Assembly (NCBI GenBank): GCA_001574975.1
Contig: KQ965743.1
Coordinates: 123,660 to 187,659 of the forward strand
Direction: 5' to 3'
Source: Gonapodya prolifera JEL478
Taxonomy: Eukaryota > Monoblepharomycota > Monoblepharidomycetes > Monoblepharidales > Gonapodyaceae
DNA length: 64,000 nucleotides
Positions 31,684 through 43,307 of this stretch are shown here, one piece after another. The notes under the pieces were generated by a model. It saw nothing but the letters and a program-made list of their open reading frames with translations, did not search any database and was not told the DNA's origin. Each line of letters begins with the position of its first letter. Positions within the stretch are counted from its first letter, which is position 1. The position numbers and the translations under genes were made by a program.

Positions 31684-34052
31684 TCATTTTCCGTTAGCAC
31701 TGAGGGTTGCATTTTTTGACAAGGTCTCGACTGCTTTTGCATTATCGTCACTACCACTTCCTTGAACGGTTTTGATGATCGATGACGCATGGGGGTATCC
31801 ACCACCGCTTGTCGTGGCAGGCTTCCCTTGGACTAAAGACTTATTTCCTGAGTTTCCACACGATGACGCGTGAGTCAAAACTACGGGAACATCTCTGCAA
31901 CTTGCCACATACGTTGTAAAGCCTCGGCAAAAGTCTTGAGCAAAATTATGAACCTCTCCTGTGTGTCGAATATTTCCGATATGGCGCTGCGCTTATGCTT
32001 CAAGCTTCCCTCACGAACGGAGCTGAAATCGAATTTGGTGGCTGTACGAATGAGGTTGGCGATTGGTTTTTTGAAATCAAGTTACACGTCGCAAACGCGC
32101 CTTTAAGCATCGCGCTGAGAATATCACTGAGTGGAGTTGTAATAAAGTAGCTGGTGAAGGCAACTGATAAAATGCTCATTCCGATGACGATCGCGATTGC
32201 TGAGTTTCATTATTCGGGTTATCAATCAACCCCCATCATCACAAAATTGCACTCCAGAAATCGAACCTGAAACGATAATGTTTCTTTCAACTGTCCACAG
32301 TCTGTCTGCGAGACGGTCTTGAAGGATCAGCGTGTCACCCAAGTAGTCCGTAGCAGGCTAATTGACGGGAACAGGCAATGAGAAGCTAGTAGGCGATGGC
32401 TTGACTTAATTGAGCCCACCGCGCCAGAAACTATGATCCACTTGTAGTTGGCGAAGGAGTAAGACGTTACTTGAAACAGGAAATCTCCAACAGCAAACTC
32501 CATATCAACAAAGTCGCGCGACAGATTTCGTCCAGAGTACTCGAAAATTGTAGCTGAAGAGATGTTTAATAGAGGATACGCAGTGTCGTTGTACGTAAAT
32601 ATAGAGTTAAGCGCGTAGGTGGATCCTACGGGACGCATCAGTGTCTTTAAAGCAAGTTGCGTTTGGTGAAATCACTACAACCACAATTCGAATGGAACCA
32701 GATGGGATTACTTACCGACTGATCAGCCCCAAGTCCCGACATGGCCAGCACCTCGGCGTCGGGTGTCAAAATGTAGTACAAGCTGTTCGGTGTTGAAGAG
32801 GCTTTGAGTCCATCCAACACCCTGGAGAGATCGTAGACTGAGAACACAATAGGGCCAACTCCAACAAAGTTGTTGGAAGAGTCCCACAAGGAAAAGCTGT
32901 AGTGATTTGAGGGAGATAGATAATCTATTGATCAAGATGTAAATAGAGGTACTCACGTCAGACTTTGAATGATAGTCGGGCGAGACTGCACCACCGAGAA
33001 ATAAATTGGGCTGACAAATGGCTGGCCTAAGGGAAGACGGTCCTTGTACCAGGGTCGCGTCTGAAGTGAAAGTTTGTACGTTGTGAGCTCGACTTCAGTG
33101 TTTGTGTTAACTGTCCAAACGCACCCATGCCTGGAACCCTGGAGCTGTTTGAGATAGCAATCCTTGAGCCTGGTTGGAAGTCTCATTGTAAAACCAGTAT
33201 GTTATTCGACCTCCCGTATTTTGAACTGGACAAAATCGAGTACATGTTTTGTTGGCTGCGAAGTACACGATTTGATAACTTGGTTGGGCAGCTGGGTCGT
33301 AGGCTGAAGCGAAATCGTTGTTAATTTTGTAATTTTCGCCTGAAGAGGTGTGCTCACTGAAGTTTCCTTGACTGTACATTATTTGTCCCACGCCAACGTC
33401 TTCCAGGGTGGAGTTTATCCAGAAGTGGTAGTACATAATGCTCACATTGGCTGCCACAAGAAAATCTTTCATCAGGGGGAGAATGGTGCTAGATGGGAGG
33501 TATCAGAGCTGTCGATCGCCCAAACGACAGTATTCCTCACTCGAAGTCTCTAGGGTTCACTACTCCCCTGCGGACTAGGCTTGCAGTATTGTTGCCGATG
33601 CCATACAGCTTTCTTAAGTAACTGTCCATATGATTCTTAACTGTGAATGATGCATCGTGTTGGAGGGCGTTTGCGAGTGCTTTAATGCTGCTGGTTCCTT
33701 GTCCCACGGCATCAGCGTTGGAGCTTTGCGCAGATGTGTAGCTCAGAGCAGTGAGAATGGCCGCAACCAGAGCAACTCTGAGTTTGGGAGGAGGGATGAG
33801 TGGGGTTCAGTTCAGGAATGAAAAGTTGATCACCCACTCGCTGAACACCAGGAACACGATGGCTGCTCGCATAGTGAAAGAGTACCAAGGCTTCTTGTGC
33901 TCTATCGTCCCTGATTGCTGGTTGAGCGTGTTGTCGGAGGGCGATGAGACAGACACACGATGCTCGGGGATCGCCGACAACGGTTCAGAAGCACGGCGGG
34001 ACTGAAGTCCGGACATCATCGCCGATGCAGTTGCAGATGCAGGAGAAGACAT
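31684..34052 (-). CDS. Two-TM sensor receptor with dCACHE-like extracellular domain, no output domain
   Basis: Predicted chemosensory membrane protein. The cytosolic N-terminus is Ser-rich, followed by TM1 (AAIVFLVFSEVALVAAILTA). An extracellular region of roughly 450 residues reads, among others, MKDFLVAANVSIMYYHFW, YQIVYFAANKTCTRFCP, TYKLSLQTRPWYKD, VGPIVFSVYDLSRVLDGL and YYILTPDAEVLAMSG. The RPWYKD and YDLS..L patterns are those of double-CACHE sensors. TM2 is AIAIVIGMSILSVAFTSYF. Then comes a HAMP/S-helix-like linker (SEIFDTQERFIILLKTFAEA) that in related chytrid proteins I would expect to lead into a cyclase or kinase domain. Here the frame ends about 55 residues later (stop at 31684). 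About ten exons; the splice at ~33200-33115 is unsure. Confidence 0.7.
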
Positions 34053-34876
34053 TTGACGTCGAGGATGGCGAGAAGAGCCTATGTGCGGAATCTCTGAAAG
34101 AGGTATCTCCGAGGGGACCCTTGCGTCCAGTCACCCCCCTTGACTGCCTTCGTCCTTACATACACACAACAGAAAGTGTTTCTAATATACTGTGTTTAGA
34201 ATGATTCAATCTCGTCCACCGCGATATCTCAGAAGCTCGGATACATATTTGTTTCCGAGGTCACTTTATTCCACGCTTTGGGGTACATTTCCGGCCAGCG
34301 AACAAGTGTCGGTGTCGACCTCGTGTGAATGAAATGCCTTTGGGCATATCTGTCAAGTTCGTTGATCGACTCCAGCGCACAACTTGGCAACTGGCCCTCA
34401 TCACTGCCATCACTCGAGCGCCCCGGATCAGCTCGACTACACTTTAATCGAGCGCCATCTCACTCCCATCTCATGTCGAATAGGAAGTAAAACGAAGCGC
34501 GGAGTGTGAAAAACTGGTGACCGGATACATGCACACCAGCAGTGCTGACGGCACGGAAAAATGAATCCAATCGACAGGTGTCGTTCAGCGTCTACTGCGA
34601 ATACGGAGGCAGGCCATCGTTACACGCTAACCTCGCCACCTTCACCGCACAGGAGGACCACAGGGAGGCGAGAGAGACGCTCGCTTGTCGCTAGAGGCAA
34701 CCGTTTGTTGCGGTGTACTTCCATCTGCCGTATGAACACCGCTCGTACCCATCGCACAATCGACACCCCTACCCACACCAAGAGTCCACTTCGAGACTTC
34801 CATCGACGGCAAGCCCGCGAGGTAAATAGAGATGAAAATACACGCAAAATTGAAAATATTACAACGCATGCACTAT
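34053..34876. other. Intergenic 0.8 kb, upstream of the receptor
   Basis: Between the start of the dCACHE-like receptor and the end of the seven-helix gene, both on the minus strand, so it should contain the receptor promoter. Open frames here are short and show no family signal. Confidence 0.4.
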
Positions 34877-36089
34877 TTACAACGATTCAACATCCAAAAA
34901 GTAAAGTGCACCAGGGAACGTCACAGCAATTACAAACCCAGTCTCTGAAAGCAGCTCAGATGTGTTTGATTTGGTTATACACGGTTGACAAAACGGTGCC
35001 TTGCTCACCTAGCACAAGAACAATGGGATACCACCATTTTTCCGAATAAAGCGAGCTGGTGTTATCATCGTATTTGGCAGATGATGGAGAATACAGAGAG
35101 TGTACAAAGAAGAGAAAGGTAACGGGGGTAATCAACCTGTAGCCGATCTGAGCAGGCGGGGAAAGCATTGTTGACGTTGACACTTCGGCAGATAAAGAGT
35201 ACTCACAGATCGAAGATTTTTTGCATTTTCAATGAAACCCTCTGCTCTCTCATGAAACAATATCCACCGGGCCCTTGCCGATGTGCGCATGTTCCACTGA
35301 TTGCTTCCTCCTTTTGGTCCGTCGTCTTCGAGCTCGCGCCAACTGCGCGCTTCATCTGGTGACAGCTTGGCCCTACCGAATCCTCCAATTCTTGTGTAGG
35401 CCACAAATTTTAAGCACTGTAGTAGGCACTGCAGGGTCACGATGATCCCGGTCACAACGTTATCGCGATAAACCCGAGCATTGGCGGAATTCGAATTTGT
35501 GATATTGACAACAAGAATAGTTGAGACGACGAGAGTTTGCGCACCTGTATGATGACAGCAATTGTAGTCGATCAGTGGATCAGTGGGACTTTCATTGCTT
35601 TTTTGGAACGGGCACTCACACAATCTGCCTACAAGAAGCCCTCTCTTCCAGTATAACCCATGCGCGCGCTTTCCTTTTAACCAAAGACCAATCGCCATAC
35701 ATCTGTCGACCCATCCAAATACCAATTCGACATTCGCAGCGAGGACACAAAGAGAGCCCGCAAAAAATATTGTCCAACTAGCATAAAATAGCTGGGAAAC
35801 TGCAAGTGCTTGAAAAAGTGCGCGTGTAATAAATGAGACTGTGCGGACTGATGGTTGCGGAGAGTTGCATTGCTTGAGGTACACATTCCAACAGCCGATC
35901 CACTCGGATTTACTCACGAAATGCAAAAGCAATCAAAAAACTTATGAGCAGTGGTGCCTTCTTAAAGTATTGCTGCGCGATTCGGAATCCAAACGCAACC
36001 AGAAAGAAACAGTACAGCGTGCCCGCAATGATTGCCGCTGGAAAAGAGTAGTTTACGGAAGTCGGTGTTGATAGGCCCGCATCAGCCAT
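34877..36089 (-). CDS. Seven-helix orphan membrane protein, 314 aa
   Basis: Function not recognised. Five exons (36089-35918, 35847-35620, 35544-35207, 35147-35009, 34944-34877) sum to 945 nt. About seven hydrophobic helices are seen: AAIIAGTLYCFFLVAFGF; LLISFLIAFAF; FQALAVSQLFYASWTIFFAG into SLCVLAANVELVF; LLVGRLCAQTLVVSTILVV; VVTGIIVTLQCLLQCLKFVA; LITPVTFLFFVHSLY; and WYPIVLVLETGFVIAVTFPG. The order, a short glycosylatable N-terminus (NYS) and a loop of ~60 charged residues between helices 5 and 6 resemble a GPCR-like layout. No known GPCR class motif (DRY, NPxxY, retinal lysine) is visible. It lies on the same strand directly upstream of the dCACHE-like receptor, so the two may share expression. 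Confidence 0.68.
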
Positions 36090-36262
36090 TCATCAGCGTG
36101 ATTTGTTGTGATGCGGATGTTCAAGTGAAGGGATGCAAGATCACAGGTAGATCACTGGGACGCCAACCCCGGAGGTGCGTGGACCATGACTCTCGTCAAA
36201 AACAAACGATGTTACGAGCTTAAAGTACAAAAAGAAAATGCACGAAATTTTTAAGGGGCTCT

Positions 36263-38336
36263 TCACTCGTCCATTGTGAATACCATGCCTTCCTCCCCCT
36301 CGTCCGTGTGAGCCAGTGTTTCATCCTCGTCTTCGCTCCGGCCATCCTTTTTGCGCGTGCCAAGGTCCTCCTCCTTCTTCACAAACTTGACGCCCTCCTT
36401 AGGAGCCGACATAATCGCAGCTGCTGCAAGAAGCTGCTGGAGGGGATCCAAGCTACCCGAAACTGTTGAAGCATGACTCGTGGCTAAAACTGCCGAGCTG
36501 TGCATAGGCGAAGAAAAGGCTGCGGAAAGATGTGACGCTGCTGCAGGGGTGGAATCATCGTCTGAAAAGTCGGGAGCCGGCCCGCGTGGAATGGTGCTCA
36601 AATGACCGGGTGACAGAGGTGTTCCAGAATGATGATGCGTAATCGGAGACGCTGTTCCCGGGTTGAATTTGGCGAGTTGGCTCGGACGTAGAGCAGATGC
36701 AGCGAAAGCAAGGGCGCCCGCCACGGATGTGGACGGAACGGGGGGTGGTGATGTGTCGGGAAGGGAAGGGTTTGGTGAAGTTGAATTGCCAGGGCCAGTG
36801 GGCGTTTGTCGATCAGACTGCCTAGCAAGCATGGGCGGAGTGCCTGCACTGAGAAACATTGTAGCTGGGGCGGAAAAATGACCCCCAGCGGGAGTATCGT
36901 TGTAAGATGAAGGAGAAAACGCGGCGGAGCCACGGCCACTGGAAGCAATCTTTGAGCTTCTGCGAGTCCTCACACCGGGAACGTTGAGCCCGAGTGACAT
37001 ATCTCCCATTTCGGAGGCGTTGGAGTAAGGCGATCGCCGATGCGATGGCGAGCTCGAACGGGCAACACTGGTCGGCGCTCCAAGAGGATCATAGCACGCG
37101 GCAAGGTTCCATTCGCGGCGACCGGAGGAGCGAACGGTGTAAGGCAGAGCTGAGGGGTCGTCCTTGAGGTCGTGGTGAGCGTGTTCGAGATCTGCGCCAC
37201 CAACATGTGGATAAGAGATAATGGTTCTCTAAATGGCGAAATGTACTCACGGTATTTCTTAACATTGAGGTGCAGATGACAGTCCGTCGTGAGATCGAGA
37301 TAAGAAGGGTAACAATTCAGCACTTACCAATCCGTTCATGTTTTTATACCTCTTCCCACATCCAGTCATACAGCACTTATACGGCTTGAAAACATCTGGG
37401 GCATTGCGTCCGCGTTTTCCCGAACGGCCAAAAAATCCTGGTGGATTCGGGGGATTGTTGGGATCAGGATGGCCATACAAAAGATGGTACTACGACGAAA
37501 GGGCCATTGTTAGAATAAATTTCCAACAAACGGCTCTGAACAACACTACTGCCACTCCAGGTTACCTCCGGTGTAGCCCGCATCACCGCCATCCTCAATC
37601 GAGAAATCAAATTGAAGCGACCGTGCCTTCCCGCCAGAGTTTCGCCCGCCCTCAACGAAAGAACAAAAGTTCAAGCAATCGTCCACCCCATGCAACGCAC
37701 CTTTAGCCCCCCAGGATTCTTATAAATCTTTTTGCATCCAGCAAAGGTGCACGGGTACGTTCTTGGCAACTTCAAAGAGTGTGGAACTCCGGATTTCTTT
37801 CCCGGGACAGAGCTAGAGGCGGACAGACTCTGACTTCGAGGCCTCATCCGAGGTGAGGCGTTTGTGGGGACGCTGAGGTGTATATCGTCTTCGACCTCGG
37901 ATAAGTCAACCTCTTCCTCCCCATCAGTCTCCGACTCTGGGTCATCTCCCATCTCACTTCCACCACCATCATCATCCGACGTGTCATCACCGAACGGATG
38001 TTGGACATCGTTAGCGTCCCAATCGCCTTCAATATTGTCCGCTGCTGAGTTGCCACGTGACAAACCGGATAGGCGACGGACTCCAATAATGCGAAGAGTT
38101 GGTGGAAGCGGAGGAGGGGCGTATGCATCTTCCATCTCCGAATCTGAGACCTCCGGTTCCCCTCGTCCATCTTCTCCATTCCCCTGCGTGTCGTCACTCC
38201 CATCGTCATCGGACATGAGGTCCACATCAGGTAGGGGTACGTGAAGCAGCCCCACACGGGGGGGGCGGAGAGATGGATCATCAACTGGTGGTGTGATGGC
38301 AGCAAGTAACAAGTTCATAGGCTCAGTGGCTGCCAT
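36263..38336 (-). CDS. Sfp1-like C2H2 zinc-finger transcription factor
   Basis: Two paired C2H2 fingers spaced as in Sfp1 proteins: YPCTFAGCKKIYKNPGGLK joined across an intron to YHLLYGH, then YKCCMTGCGKRYKNMNGL joined to KYHVEHAH. Sfp1 controls ribosome-biogenesis genes and cell size in yeast. The N-terminal half is very acidic (runs of Asp/Glu/Ser) and the C-terminal half Ser/Pro/Ala-rich, ending EGMVFTMDE. Three exons: down to ~37700, ~37484-37334, ~37255-36263; both introns interrupt a finger just before its histidines. The start used is MAATEPMNLLLA; an in-frame ATG at 38420 would add 28 residues. Confidence 0.85.
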
Positions 38337-38951
38337 CACGCCAAGAGAGGGGTGTATCGACAAGTCCCAAAGAATTACAGATAGATGGGCGTTTGCGCCT
38401 GCGAAGGAATGGGCTTCCACGATTGTTCGACAGGAGTTGAGGGCGGAGTCGGCGTTTCTGCCCCTGGAAGGGTTTGCTTGGAATGAAAGCGAACCAAAGA
38501 CCTGGGGCGCCGACTACAAGTATGTACAGCAGAGCAGGCTTGATGGGACAGGGCAAATTATCGAAGGATGCCAGTCATCTTTGGCGATGGGTGTTGGGAA
38601 AAGAGAAATCCAACTGCACATCCGGCAGCCTGAGCCGAGATCCCCGCACCATCTTCCCGTTCTCTTTGAGCCTTGCGCGCTCGTTGAGCCCATCTAAGTA
38701 CAATAATTTGTCCAACTACCCCACGTAGCTCTTTGCAGAATCATATTTTGAAAAATTTTCGTGAAAAAAGTAGGAAGAGCAGGAATATGCCACCTGGATA
38801 ACTGTGCGTTTTTGTTTAAGAGCACCGCTGTGAGCTTCTTCTTTGAGGGGCAGAGTCAATAAGTCCTAGGTTTCGCCAACACCTGAACGAGGGTTGGAGA
38901 AGAGCAAGTTTACTGCAACGCTCGGCAGCCGTTTCTCCATCCACCGTCGAA
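38337..38951. promoter_or_regulatory. Divergent promoter region of the Sfp1-like gene and ERV25
   Basis: About 600 bp between divergent genes. A plus-strand open frame (38293-38697) overlaps the zinc-finger start and has no family signal, so it is left out. Confidence 0.35.
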
Positions 38952-40070
38952 ATGCGTTTGCGCATGTCCCCATATGCTAAAGAAAGGCGGCGGGAGCCCG
39001 TTTCGCTTCTCCGAGCCCGTCATTTCATGCCGGTCCTCCTCACCGTTGTTCTCCTCCTTGCTACATCCGTTCACGCCGTCAAATTTGAATTGGAGGGATA
39101 CCACGCAGCAGGCGCTCAAAATCGGCGATGTCTGTCGCAGTTCGTTGGCAGGAACGTTTTGGTGGCGGGAAAGGTCTGGGTGGGACCAGGTGTAGACCAA
39201 AAAGTGGACATTGAAGTGAGTTTCAAATGAAAGGACCGAAGATGGTCGTTGAGGGCCAGTGGTGAGGGGAAGAATGTGTCGCTTTACATTCAGGTTCATC
39301 AAGAAATGGGATTGTTTCCCAGCGATCGGCATCTTTGAGCGCAATCGACTGACCTATTTCGGCATTCATCATTTGCATGCGATAATTGGCCACCCTCATA
39401 CCTCTTTCGAATCCTGTTCATGAGATCCGCGACAACTCACCGCATTCAAACCAGTATTTCAAAAAGTTGGACGCCAACAACGATCTGAAGTTCTCCTTCA
39501 CCACTCACTCACATGCCGACGTAGAGTTCTGTTTCACTAATGTGCTGAGAGAAGGTATGAACGGTCGGTCCTCTTCACCGGGACTGGGAGTGAAAAATCG
39601 TTTTGCATTTGGCAGGCGTACAACCACATCCTGCTCTGAAACGAGACATCCACCTTCAGGTGGAAGTTGGAATAGAGGCCGAGGATATGTCCGAAATCGC
39701 CAAAACGGAGAAGCTTCGGCCTGCGGAGGTGGAGCTACGGCGAATGGAGGGGGTGGTGAAGGAGATTGTGGACGAGATGGAGGCGATGAAGGAGCGGGAG
39801 GCTAAAATGAGAGATACGAACGGTGAGCGCGTAGTTGGGGGGCGCGCGTCATGTCCAAGCGGGTTTCATTGCAACCTTTCTACCCAGAATCAACCAATGA
39901 CCGAGTAAAGTACTTCTCAATACTTTCTGTCGTTGTCTTGGTGGGACTCGGCGTCTGGCAGATTTGGTATCTCCGACGGTTCTTCCAAACGAAGAAACTG
40001 GTGAGATTCTTCTTTGATGGTTGTGCGTTCGTTCTCCAAAGTGTTGACCCATTTTTGCACCCAGATTTAA
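38952..40070 (+). CDS. ERV25: p24 cargo receptor Erv25 (p24-delta), 239 aa
   Basis: COPII/COPI vesicle cargo receptor cycling between ER and Golgi. Five exons (38952-39215, 39425-39554, 39616-39822, 39888-40000, 40065-40070) sum to 720 nt. A signal peptide (MPVLLTVVLLLATSVHA) precedes a GOLD domain starting VKFELEGYHAAG and including ADVEFCFTNVL. A coiled coil follows (KLRPAEVELRRMEGVVKEIV ending MRDTNESTNDRVKYFS), then the TM (ILSVVVLVGLGVWQIWYL) and cytosolic tail RRFFQTKKLI. The final two residue positions (Ile, stop) come from a separate 6-nt coding exon, restoring the expected KKLI-type tail with the FF and dilysine sorting signals. The start may instead be the ATG at 39027, which gives a cleaner signal peptide. 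Confidence 0.95.
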
Positions 40071-40254
40071 TGCGTGCTATGTCCCCACTAGGCGAGATAT
40101 GCAAATATACATTGCCAATTTCATACAAAATATTCTGGAATCGATCGAATCATGCCCATTTCAAGTCATTTTCTTCATGTTTTTGGTTTGTGATTGTTTT
40201 TGATTGCAAGTTGCCCCTGCCCCATTCCCCCATACGGACTCCTGTCCCGTCCTA

Positions 40255-42854
40255 TCAATCGCCAATATTGAAACTGTTCAACAGCAAGAGAACTTCCGTC
40301 TCGAGCTGCACTGTGTATTCCGGTAGTGACCCCCGCCCCACAGACAGCGCATTGAAGCCTTGCACCAAACCCAGCATTTCATTTTGGTGTTTGCGCTCCA
40401 CGTTGGCACGATCCTAAAGGCAAACTGTTGGCAAAGGCATCTATGAGGTTGAACACTCACTTCCAGCACTCACCATATACGGAGCAGCGTCCAGAACCCC
40501 TTTCACTAGAGCGTATCCCCTTCTCCAACTCTCGTGCATCCTCTCAAGCACCCCTGGTGCCGCATTTCCCTCCATCCCTGCTCTCCCAACCACTCCCCAC
40601 CACACCTCCCAAAGTACAGGGAACGTGCGGCCGACAAGCGGCGTGTCGATTTTCTGTCCGAACTTGCTCACGAGAGACGATATCGCGCCTTTTTGGAATA
40701 TGGGATCGTGAGGTCGAATCTTGGGCCACGTAGATACTTTCCATGCTCACCTGCCACCTTTGCAAACAATTGCGGATCCTCGTTCTTCACCGCTGCCGGT
40801 TCCCCTGGTCCATCTGGCGCCGTCATCTTCAGTGTCTCGCAGAGGGTTTCCAGCAACCCGTCGTCGAGCAGCACCATCCATGCAGGATCCCTGCGGGTAT
40901 CCGAGTCCACCCCGGTTGCGAGACACCACGCTGCTTCCCGGGTGGTTTTCCCGTCGATTTTTTTATTTCTGGCAAGGCGATGCACGAGGGGCCACAGGTT
41001 TGCGATGAGCTTGACGGATTTAGGCTGAGAGGCGGTGATGTTCGAGAAGAGCACTAAACATGGACGAAATGTTGAGCATTAGAGGGAAGTTGCGCTCCAA
41101 TATGGTTACAGGCGTACTTAGAGCATGTTGGACAACACTAGCATCGTACTCTTTCAGCGCATCCTTTCCAAGGAATGTGCCCAGATACGCGACCAAGTCG
41201 GCGTTTTTCGCCAAGAGTTCGGCCACACTATAGACAACGGCCGTAAAGTGGCGGCCACAATGGTCATCTCTCCCGCTCATGCCCATGGTGCAACGTACAC
41301 TCACTTTTTGTCGTCGCTCGTCGAAATGTTGACCAGAACACCAAGAGCGCTCACGAGAGCCTCCTGCCCAATGTCTTCGCAAATTGCCAAACAATCCACG
41401 ATATCATCCGTGATTCTCTTGTCGGGGAGTATATGTCGCAACCCGTCCGCGTTTGGATCTCCAAACAGCGCTTTGAGACACCGAAGTACGTCCCCCAGGT
41501 GCGCAGCGTCCGGGCGGTCATTGAGTCGCTCGATCTGCCTCATCAGGAACTCGAATGCCGGGAGGAGAAGCACGGGCGCGTCCCCGCCGGGCACATCCGG
41601 CTCCGCGGGCCACCTGCTCAGATTCGCCAGAGTCCACGCGGCAAACTTGTCCAGTGTGCTCCCAGCGACCTGTCTCTCCCCCTCGGACTCCATAAGGAGC
41701 GCGCCCGTTTCGGTCATCTTGACGAGCGTATCAACCAAGTCTGGGTGTCTCCTGAGCACCTCGTCCCGGAAGGACCGCGAGTCTCCGCACAGGTTTGCGA
41801 GCGTCCAGCTGGCCTGCCAACGGATTTTCCAGCCCCGTGATTGTAGAAGGAGGCGAACCAGGACAGGTAGGGCGCGGGACGACATGACGCGGGCGGCGTA
41901 GGCGTGGGGACCGGCGGCAATGTTGGTGAGAGTCCACATGACTTCGTACTTAGACAATTGGGAAAGTTCATTGGAATGGGGTTAGTCATTTCGGTGCGTC
42001 GAGGGCAAACGTTCTCGCCGTGTGTCAAGGGCGCATCCTGTACATTGTGCATTGTCGCCTGTCCTCTCGACTTCTTATTCCGGCGTCAAGTTTTCTGCCA
42101 TTCCATGCCATCAAAGAGCGTGGCCTTCCCTCACGTCCAACATAAGGTGTGCTCCTCCCGCCAACACCGCCTAGACAAATGTCCTGACCACTCACTTGGA
42201 GTATCCCGTCGTCCTCGAGCAGCATGTCCGCGAGCCTGTCGACAAGGTTCAGCTCAACGACCTGCCGAACATGTTCCCAGACGGCGTCGCCATTGGAGAC
42301 AGAGACGAATTTGCGAAGACAGACGGCCTGCGATGTCATTTTAAGTGTAAGTATGGGACATGGCCATGATTGGGGCCATGGAGGGCCAGAATGTAGAGAG
42401 AGTGGTGTCGTGAAGTGTCGGAATAGCACGAATCAAACACCTCTCCAGAGTAAAGCACATGTCGCGGTCAGAAACTCACCGCTTTAAGTTTCACATTCCG
42501 CTGAGATGACTCCAAGGCCGCCAAGAGCTCGTTCTTGTGCTTTGGCAGGAGTTCCGAGGCAACGTCGTCGTCCGTCAGCATGTCCAGGTCGTGCTCCCGT
42601 GACTGCGAGATGCGAACCGAGGCAACTTTTTCGAGCATGGCGCTGAAAACGGAAAGGAGATGGAAAAGAGGTCACGACCGGGTCGGAATGGGAGTTGGCG
42701 TACGCAGCGCCCACAGGTGAGCGACGATGGGATGGCGCGGAGCTCACTCGATTGAAAAGTCGTCATCTACTCTTGCGCTCCGCGACGACTTCTTCTTGTT
42801 TGTCCTGACCGGAACGTTGTTGTTAGGGGATGGGGATGTTTGGACGAGCATCAT
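40255..42854 (-). CDS. Importin-alpha-like armadillo-repeat protein
   Basis: Divergent karyopherin-alpha relative. The N-terminus MMLVQTSPSPNNN leads to a basic RTNKKKSSRSAR stretch, like a shortened importin-beta-binding segment. Armadillo repeats follow: LRKFVSVSNGDAVWEHVRQV, MWTLTNIAAGPHAYAARV, WQASWTLANLCGDSRSFRD and AAWTLANLSRWPAEPDV. These W-T-L-x-N-L/I motifs are the importin-alpha ladder. The C-terminal third (GAISSLVSKFGQKIDTPLV ... HESWRRGYALVKGVLDAAPY) and the end DRANVERKHQNEMLGLVQGF are less typical, so an importin-alpha-like side branch (TMCO6-type) is possible instead of the transport receptor itself. At least eight exons; the last is 40407-40255. Confidence 0.8.
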
Positions 42855-43307
42855 TTGAAAGGGAGGTGGACGTGGGATGGGGGAAGGGGAGAGGGCGGTG
42901 GGAGCGTGCGGGGGAGGGGCAGCGGCGATGGCGCGGTGGATGCGAAGCTCGAATGCGAATGGGCGGTGAAAGGGAGAGCTTTGGGCTAATTATCCACCCT
43001 CAATTTAACCGGGGCTCGCAATACACTCCTTCGCTCCATCACACACTTTCGGGAACGTGCCACAACAATTTACATGGTACATTTGGAGAGCATGTGAGCT
43101 AGTGGCCGCGTTCGGTCGGAACCTTTGGGAAGTGACCGTGAAGGCGATGGGAATGCGTGTGGAACGCGGCGACGACAGAGCAGGAGGCGACCACGGACTC
43201 TTTTTCTGGGAGTCTGGTGTGTGAGCAAAACATTTATTGGAAAGCGACCCCCACCTCAAGTCTTTTCGTCACACAACAGACATCTCTCCCTTCCTTCTGT
43301 CGCTTGA
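42855..43307. other. Intergenic 450 bp
   Basis: Between the start of the ARM-repeat gene and the end of the halogenase-like fragment, both on the minus strand. It begins with a purine-rich plus strand (42860-42970). Nothing else recognised. Confidence 0.4.

Noticed and set aside
38293-38697. 134-codon plus-strand frame antisense to the Sfp1-like start
   Set aside because: It is the shadow of the zinc-finger N-terminus and its promoter; no domain and no splice context.
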